From positions 24,572,899 to 24,636,898 of the forward strand of contig NW_024881282.1 in assembly GCF_018691265.1 (NCBI RefSeq): DNA of 64,000 nt. The letters run 5' to 3'. Shown one piece after another: positions 51,401 to 60,400 of the stretch (position 1 is its first letter; each line of letters starts with the position of its first letter). The position numbers and the translations under genes are program-made. This DNA comes from Tyto alba (Eukaryota; Chordata; Aves; Strigiformes; Tytonidae). Below the pieces are notes generated by a model that ran no database searches, was not told the DNA's origin, and saw only the letters and a list, made by a program, of their open reading frames with translations.

Positions 51401-54400
51401 CTTTCTTAAAATTCCTTGTAAATAATTGTTTCGTAGTTTTAAGTTCTATAATATGACTATTCATGGTAGTTACTAGGGAGTTGAGTGGCAGTAATTTAGC
51501 TTTTCAGCATAACTGCTTGGAGCATATTGTTGGCTTATCCAGTAGCTTTTGAATAGATCAGTTCTGTAGACGTGTGTTTTCATGCTTGGAGTGGTGATTT
51601 CTTACTGTCCATGTTTTAGAAATTTCATTTTCCCACTCTTTCTGTATTCAAAACTATAAATAATAATAGATACTGTATATAACGATGTGGCCAATTCTCC
51701 ATTATTAAAGTTAATGGAGGGCTGGGGGTACTTTTAGGGCAGGGAGAAACCTGCAATAACGTGTGAGGTTGCTCTGTGTTAAAGGCAACCCTTCAACCCC
51801 AGAGCTTGGAGCTTTGCCTGGGGATGGATGATGAGCCAACTGAGAGTTTATGGGTTAGGATTAAAGGGCAGACTAGTATGTGTGACACTGTAGTGGGTGT
51901 TTGCTGTACGCCTCCTGTCCAGGAAGTGGAAGTGAAGGAGGTCTTCTATAAACAGCTAGAAACAACTTAATGTTTGCATGCCTTGGGCCCTCATGAGGGA
52001 CTTCAACCACTGATATCTGCTGGAGGAGCAACACAGCAGCTCATAAACAATCCAGGTGCTTCTTAGAGAGCATCAGTGACAACTTCCTGACACAAGTGAT
52101 AGAGGAGTTAATGAGGATGGGTGCTCTGATAGACCTCATACCAACAAGAAGCGGCTTGTTGGGTGTGTGAAGGTTGGAGGCAGTCTTGGCTGTAATGACC
52201 GTATGATGGTGGAGTTCAGAATCCTGAGAGCAACAAGGAGGGCAAAAAGCAAGGTCACAGTGCTGGACTTCAGGAAAACAGGCCAGGGCCTCTTCAAGGA
52301 TCTGCTTAGTAGAGTCCCATTGGATAAGGCGCTGGAGGGAAGAGAGGGCCAAGAAAGCTAGTTAGTGCTCTAGCATCATTTCCTCTCAGCTCAAGAGTGG
52401 TCAAAGCAGAAGGTCAGGCAAACTATTTTAGCAGACCTGTGTGGATGAGCAAGGAGCTCCTGGCAAAACACAAAAGGAGGCATTGAGAGCAGCCCTGAGG
52501 AAAAGGACTTTGGGGTACTGATAGATGAAAAGCTGGACACGAACCAACATGTCAGGATCTTCAGCCTGGAGAAGAGAAGGCTCCGGGGACACCTTATTGT
52601 AGCCCTTCAATACTTACAGGGGGCCTGTAAGAAAGATGGGGCAGACATTTTATTAGGGTCTGTTGCAATAGGACAAGGGTTAAGTTTTAAACCAGAATAG
52701 GGTAGATTGAGACTAGGTGGAAAGAAGAAATTCTTTTCTGTGAGGGTGGTGAAACACTGCAACAGGTTGCCCAGAGAGGTGGTGGGTGCCCTATCCCGGG
52801 TAACATTCAATGTCAGGTTGAACAGGGCTCTGAGCAACCTGATCTAGTTGAAGATGTCCCTGCTCACTGCAGGGCAGTTGGACTAGATGACCTTTAAAGA
52901 TACCTTCTGACCCAAACTGTTCAATGATTCTATGAGGTATACAGAAAGTGGAAGTAGGGACAGCTAATCTGGCAAGAATACAGAGAACGCAGCCTGAGAC
53001 ACAGTTAGGAAAGCCAAAGCCCAACTGGAATTGAATGTAGTAAGGGGTGACCAAAGCAACCGGAAGAACTTCTTTAAGTAAATAGGTGACAAAAGGAAGA
53101 CTAGGGAAAATGTGCACCCACTGCTGAATGAGGCAGGAGCCCTTGTAACACAAAACATGAAAAAGGCTGAGGTACTGAACACCTCCTTCCCCTCAGTCTT
53201 TACTAGCAAAACTGGCCTTCAGGAATCCCAGGCCCTAGAGACCAGGGAAATGTCTGGAGCAGGAAGGCATACCCCTGTGGGAAGAAGATCAAGTTAGAGA
53301 ATACTCAAGCAAACTGGACATGTATAAGTCAACAGTGGGATGCATCCATGATTGTTGAGGGAGTTGGAAGGTGTGAGGAGGCCTTTCTTGAGCCTCTCTG
53401 AATGATCATGGTGATTTGTAGAGGTGCCTGAAGACTGGAGGAAAGCAAATATGTCTTCTAGCTTCAAAAAGGACAGGAAGCAGGACCCAGAGAACTAACT
53501 ACAGGCTAGTTGGTCTCACCACAATCCCTGAGAAGGTGATGGAACACCTGGGCTCCCCAGCACGAGGGATGTGGAGCTACCGGAGTGAGCCCACCGTAGG
53601 GCCATGAAGATGCTTAAGGGATTGAAGCATCTGATGGATGAGGAAAGGCTGAGAGAGTTGGGACTGTTCAGCATGGAGAAGAAAAGGTTCAGTGAGGATC
53701 TCATTAATGTGTATAAACAACTGAACGGAGGGTGTCACGCTGCTCTTAGTGATGCGCAGTGACAGGACTAGAGGTGGTAGGTACAAACTGAAATGCAGGA
53801 GGTTCTGTCTGAACACAAGGAAACACTTTGTGAGGGTGACTTGGCACTGGCACAGGTTGTTGAGAGCGGGGGGTGTAGTTTCCGTCATTGGAGATACTGA
53901 AAAGTCATCTGGACGCTGTCCTGGGCAGCCTGCTCTAGGTGACTCTGCTTGAGCAGAGGTGTTGGGCTAGATGACCTCCAGGAGGTCCCTTTCAACTGTA
54001 GATATTCTGTGATTCTCAGTGTTGCTTTTTGGGAAGGGTCTAAGCTTTAAGGAGGGCAGGTCTCCATTGTCTCTGTGTGAGCTATACCACCACGCTAACA
54101 AGTACTCTCAAAACTTGAAGCAGAGGAGATGATGTTTTGGGCACATTAGTTCTGCACAGAGCTTGCTGGTGTCTCGCTGACACTTCCTGACCTTTTTTCT
54201 TCACCCTCTGAGAAAGCAATGAGCATATCTTCCTTCTGGCAGTGCTCACTGTGTTCCTACTGTGCAAATCTAACACTGCGCCTTCCAAATTAGGGTAGGC
54301 TTTGGAAAAAGTAAAATTGTCTGTTCAACAGAGAGCATAATCTTTTAAACTATACTTGATCTGATGTCATTCTATGTAGAGTCAATTTCTGTGTTCATGG

Positions 54401-57400
54401 TTTTTATTTGTTTTTTAAACAATGTATAATTTGCTAAAGGTAATTAACTGAAAGTGTCAAGGTTCAGGAGACATTTGACCTCATGTAGGCCGTTAGTCAT
54501 ATTGTAATCATCCTGCTGTTATTGTCTTCATCAATGATAAAAATAACTCTGTCCCCATGCCTCTTTAAGGCTACATGACTGTACTTTTCAGTGACAGTGT
54601 AAGGGAATGGGATTTTTTTAAATTTCAAAGTGTGGTTCAGCCTAGATTCAGGTGAAGGCAAGGTCCCACTTGGAAGGCAAATGAACAAATCCCTACTCTT
54701 GTTCATCCTTCTCACTTTGAAGTAGTAGGATTGATGACTTTGTTGAATTGCTTTTAAGACGACTGATTGGTTTGAGATGTTAGCATATGTAGGTTAAAAT
54801 CACCCGTGTTGGATTTTTTTAGTATTGAATTTTGTCAATAAGCAATATCTCAGCTGTCCTTTCCAGGTTTTTTATTTTTCATTTTATAAGTAATAAACAG
54901 TCCTACAAATTTAAAATTCAAGATTATACTAATTTTCTATTTGTGGTTAGGTAAAATAGCTGAGTTGAATCTTGCATGTCTTTGTAGAAGGATTTAATCT
55001 ATGCTAAGCATAAAGTAAGAGTATTTCAGTATCAGAGGGTACCAGCTGTTGCTGGAAGTATTGATACTAGATAAGAATCTGAATTGAGATTTTTCTGAAA
55101 TGCCATCTGCATTTTCCTTAAACTGAAGCTTACCAAAAGAAAAGTTACTTAAAATCTTTAAGTTTTTAAAACTTTGGAGTTTAGAATGTTGTGGTTCTGT
55201 GCTATAGATAATTTGCTACACCATCTGATATGCAACATTTTCAGAGGTTGTATTCAAAAGACACTTTTTATTCCATGGAACATGGAAAATGCTTAGAAAA
55301 TTGGACACTGGCATTTATCCTCTGGAGCAGAAGAAAATATGTTAACTGCTAGTTTGTAAAGTAAGAGAAGAAGATAATGCACCAGATATTTTTTCAAGAC
55401 GCATTTATTTGGATTCTCTTTGTGCAGCCTACCACTAAGTAGGACTGTGTTTTGCACTTGATAACATCTTTCCATGTGGTTGCACTTTTGTTCTCATTTC
55501 AAACATGTGGTCTTCAGCAATAGTATTAGTGCTCCAGAAAACAAATGTCCAGGTTTCTTTTGATTCGCCTAGAGAGCTTCTGAGAGGACAAGGGCATCTC
55601 TGGTACTAATTTTTAAAATTATTAGAAGTAATCAAAAACTGCAGTTACATCCTACAGAAGCTTTTATTTCAGCCCTAATAATTGTGTGGTTTGGGATTAT
55701 GCAGATCAGAAAGCTTTTGGCTGTAACAGTTTGATCAAAAATAAATCCTCAATTAAGAGTTTCTTCTAAGATAATCCTTTTGGGGAATAAGACAGATCTG
55801 ATTTTCATCTTCAGCTGTAAGAATGATGTTCAGAACTGACCCTGTCTTCCTCTTCCTTCCCACAGCATGTACACATGCTTGTGGTTATTTCTGTGATACA
55901 TACACTCTGTAAAGATTGGCCAACTTTTATGTGAAATATTTTTGATTAAATTTTCAGAATTAAACGTTATCACCCAAAGCTGAGGAAGATTGAAAGTCCT
56001 CAATTTTATCCTTTGGCTCAGGCATTCTGTACTTGTAAGTCATTATTGCTCAGTTGTCACTGAAGTGCAAAAATTGAAACTTTTGGGTTCACTTATCACT
56101 GTAGATGCAGTTTAAAGTGAAATTTAGCATTTAAGAACTAGACGTTACCATGTTAATCTTCATGTCTTGTTTGAAAGTTAGTGCAGTTTTTGTCCTGTCA
56201 CTTGTTTGCCTGTGATCTATTTGGGTAGGGGTTTTTTTTGGGGGGAAATTTTATGGCTTGCATAAAATACTGAGGTGTGTATAAATCCTGATGAGATAAA
56301 TTTTAAGGTTTAAACACTTTACGAGGTATTTTTGACACACTGTGTTTAACACTCACTTTTTATCTTATTCTTTAAATGCTTTATGCAGTTTTCATGATAA
56401 TGGATTGAAAAATACAGTGTTTGCTCCTCCAAAGGATAAAGGGCAAATGATTAAGAAGTTAAACAATATTTGTCCTGTCTAAATGAGTAATTATTTCTAA
56501 ATAAGGATATGACTCGATTCTTGCTCCAAGTTACCAAAGGAAAAAGCTGTACTTACAACTTATGAATAGAATTCATTAATGTTTTAAGTGAGAGATGCAT
56601 AAAACTTCTTAATTCTTTTGTGTTTGATCTGAAGAAAAGCAGATGTAATATACTTTACTGAAATAAATTTCCTAAGAACAGTGAAAGCTCAACTAGATTT
56701 ATTAATTCACCCTTTATGTGGATATCAGTTTGCAAAGCTCCTGTGAAGATGCTTTTAATATTCTGGTGACCTTTGTAAATATGATTGTAGGTTACAGAAA
56801 AACCCATTCATCTTTTGATACGAAAATCAGCAAATAGTTGGAGTTTTGCTATGTGGGAGTGCAGTTTGGGTGTGCAAGTCAAGTAACAATATTTTCAGCG
56901 TGTTGAAAATGTTTTCACTTGCTAAAGCCTTTTTGCTATTGTCTTAAAAATACAATTCACTTAGTCATCTATCATAATATCTAATTAATCCTAATTTACT
57001 TGCAGCATGGATTTTGAATTATCATGCTAGAAAAAGTTTGGCAACTTTGGGGACTAGAAACGGGCTACTTTGGCAGGAGCCCCTTGCTGAAGAAAAAACC
57101 AGCATGCTGAACTAAAGTATCTTACGGGCTAAATGAGGTCTCTGGGGGACAGTTTGGATTGTGCTGGTCCAGTGCACGGTTAAAACTGTTTCACACCCAT
57201 GTGGAACGTTCAGGAAGTCCCAAGGAAAATTTTCATTGTTAAGTTGGAGCAGGGTAATAGGTATGTGGTAATAGGCTGTAAACTGTGGTGACATGGAAAC
57301 TACTTTCTGCTTGGAGTTACTTCTGCTGTTGGTTTGGCGTGGTGGGGGTGGCGAACTTTTTGGAAACTTTTCCTGCTTTTTAAAGTACCTGTTTTTCAGC

Positions 57401-60400
57401 AGTGCAAACTTACTGGGATTTAATTAAGTAAAATAATTTTTTTTTTTTTTTAAACTAATTAACCTTCATAATCCATGTGCTTATTTTTCAGTAAACCTGA
57501 TATGTCTCGACTGAGGCTGGCTGCAGGGAATGCTATTGTGAAGTTGGCACAAGAACCTTGTTACCATGAAATCATCACCTTAGAACAGTACCAGCTGTGT
57601 GCACTAGCCATAAATGTAAGGAAATTAGGTGGGACTTGTGGGTTATCAGTAAATGTATGAGTATATATATTGTTTGTTCTGTATGTTGTGTATACTCCTG
57701 ATTTTTTTTTTTTTATCTCATTTTACGCAAAATGTTCAGCTTTGGCATGAATTTATTTTCCCACTACATAATCCTGAAAACTGATTTTGGATAAGATTAG
57801 ATCTGCAGCACTGGGCTGTCCAGTGGAGAATGCTAACTTAAAGTAGTGAAATGTTAGAATATTGATAAACCAAAGAATTCAGTACTGATTTAAAGTAATA
57901 CCCCAGATGAGTTACGACGTTTTTAGAAGTTGAAATGAGATGATGTAAAGTATGTTGGACTGTGATGACAACAGTGACCTTGGTTTCTTTGTACCTGGGT
58001 AGAATATATTTGGAATGCAGAGGTCTGCCAGGATAGTTGGCATCTTTTAAATACTAGAAGAGATAGGGAGAGATTTCCCAGTAGATGTTGGAATTTTCAT
58101 CCTTAATTTCTACCTGTGAGCCCCAAGTAGCAGAATGGAAATAACTTTCAAACTGTACATAAAGATACAGAGATTCTCTGTGTTCCTGTCTTGTAGACTT
58201 CACAAATTCTACAGAAATAGATTCACATCCCAAAAATAAAGTGATCATGGAGGAACTTATGTTGATGTTACTGGCGTAACTCCTGGCAGACACCTCTGAA
58301 AGAATTCCTTCCAGAAGATACCTTCAGTAATAATGATTTTCCGTTCTGAACCTTAATTCCTTTGACTGGCTAAAGCTTTAAAAGCTGTAACTCATTTTAA
58401 ACTTCAGAAGATTTGAAATTGGCATTTAATATTAGAAAATACAAAGTATAACTTGTGTGGAAATAGTTTATTTTTATATAGAGTAGCTTTTTAAGTTCTT
58501 AAGTTGTTTGGAGTTGGGTACAGTTAGGCTAGAAAAATAACTTGTACACCAGAAGAAGACAGTCTGTATTAGGTTGTATATTATTTTAATAATGATTATG
58601 CAGATTTTAAGCTTCTGTATTCATGTGGAAAGCACCCCTTACTCAGTTCTCAAATGCTATTAAAAAAAAAAAAAAAAAAGGAACAAAACTTAAAATTACT
58701 TAAGCAGATGAAATCTAACAAAAATGTAGCAGAAATTCAGTGGTAGTAACTGAATGTCTTTACACCCAAAGCAAGGACTGATACTTTTCCGTCTTCCTAT
58801 TCCAAAACCTAATAGAAATGTTAGTCTTGTGTCAAAATGAGTTTTAAAGATTTTTACAGTTTGGAACGAAATTAGTAGAGAGGAAAATAGCCACTTACTG
58901 TAATGACAAAGAAGATCTGTCTGTTCCGGAAAGGGTAATCCAGTCAGATAATATCATGCCAGACTAGCTTTGCTAATACAGTATTTGAGTGTTCTGTTTT
59001 CTTCTGATCCCAGTGTTCAAAATCTGTTCATTTCTTCAGTCATTTCCCTCCTGTGGCAAACTTTTGTTTATTGCAAATGTTAACCTTGCAGTTCTCAGAA
59101 TTTGTCTTCATTGTTTTGACTCTTTCCAGTATGTTACGTTCAAGCTTCTTCCCCTCCATTTCATCCCTGTCTTTCACTTTATCTTTAGCTGCTTATTTTC
59201 CAGCTGTATCAGTCTTCACTGTTTGTGGATATTGATAACAGGTGTATTGTCACCTTTTTTGTTACCTTTAGATCTAAGGTTTATTTTTATGTGGCCCAGG
59301 ATATAGTTGTGCTTTCTGGACTCCAAGTGCACGTTGTCAGCTTATGTCCATTTTTTCATCCATCAGTGTCCCTCAGTCCTCCTCTGCAGAGCTGTTCTCA
59401 ATCCATTCATCCCCCAGCCTGTATTGATGCTGAGGATCGCCCCCACCCATGTGCAGGACCTTGCTTTTAGCCTCGTCGTACTTTGTGAGGTTCACACAAG
59501 ACCACTCCTCGAGCCTGTCCAGGTCCCTCTGGATGGCATCCCTTCCCTCTGGTGTATCAACTTTACCACTTCAGCTTGGTGTCATCCACAGACTTGCCAA
59601 GGGCTGTACTCAATCCTGCTATCTGTGTCATTCATAAAGGTATTGAACAGTACAGGTCCCAGTATTGACCCCTGAGTGACACCACTTGTTACTGATCTCC
59701 ATTTGCACATTGAGTTTTTGACCACAACTCTTTGGGCATGGTCATCCAGCCAATTGCTTATCTGTCAAGTAGTCCATCTATGAAACCCCTAGCTCTCCAA
59801 TTCAGAGGCAAGAATATTCTGTGAAGACCGTGTCAAAGACCTTACAGAACTGATGGCATCAGTTGCTCTTCCCTTACCCACCTGTGCAGTCACTTCATTG
59901 TAAAGGTCTACTAGATGAGTCAGGCATGATTTGTCCTTTGTGAAGCCATGCTAGCTGTCTGTAATTGCCTCCCTGTGGATATCCATATGCCTTGATGTAG
60001 CTTCCAGGAGAGTGTTCCACTGTAGCATCACTTGTCACTTTTTCCTCCTCATTTATTGATACTTCTTTGCCTTTTGTGACTTTCATACTTGTTTCCTAGA
60101 ATTTAGATTGTAAGGCTCCATCAGGGCAGGAATTCTGCCTTTACTTTTCTCTGAAGGTCCTAATTTTTTTTTTTTTTAATATTTATGAATATTTTTTCTA
60201 GATCTTCTTGAAGTCTTCCACAGTTTCCTTTCTCTCTGCTAGGCTGTTGATCACATCCTCAGATGCAGAGTAACTGTAATGGTTTCAGGGACTTTTGCAC
60301 TTACAAGTGGTACTGTATTAATCTTCTATTGAAGCCATCTGTATATTTGTTTTTGAAATATTTGCCTGTGCACATATGCGTACATATTTATGTATGCTTA

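Larger units (their letters stand above)
50598..57491 (+). other. PDS5B: Intron 20 (6.9 kb)
   Basis: GT-AG intron. It contains a 2.3-kb cluster of CR1 pieces (51745-54017), one inserted in another, and an exon-like segment at 55958-56034. T15 at 57437-57451 lies 40 bases before the acceptor. No separate gene. Confidence 0.82.

Noticed and set aside
59307..59675. 122-codon + strand ORF and neighbours
   Set aside because: They are the reverse strand of a CR1 reverse-transcriptase fragment.
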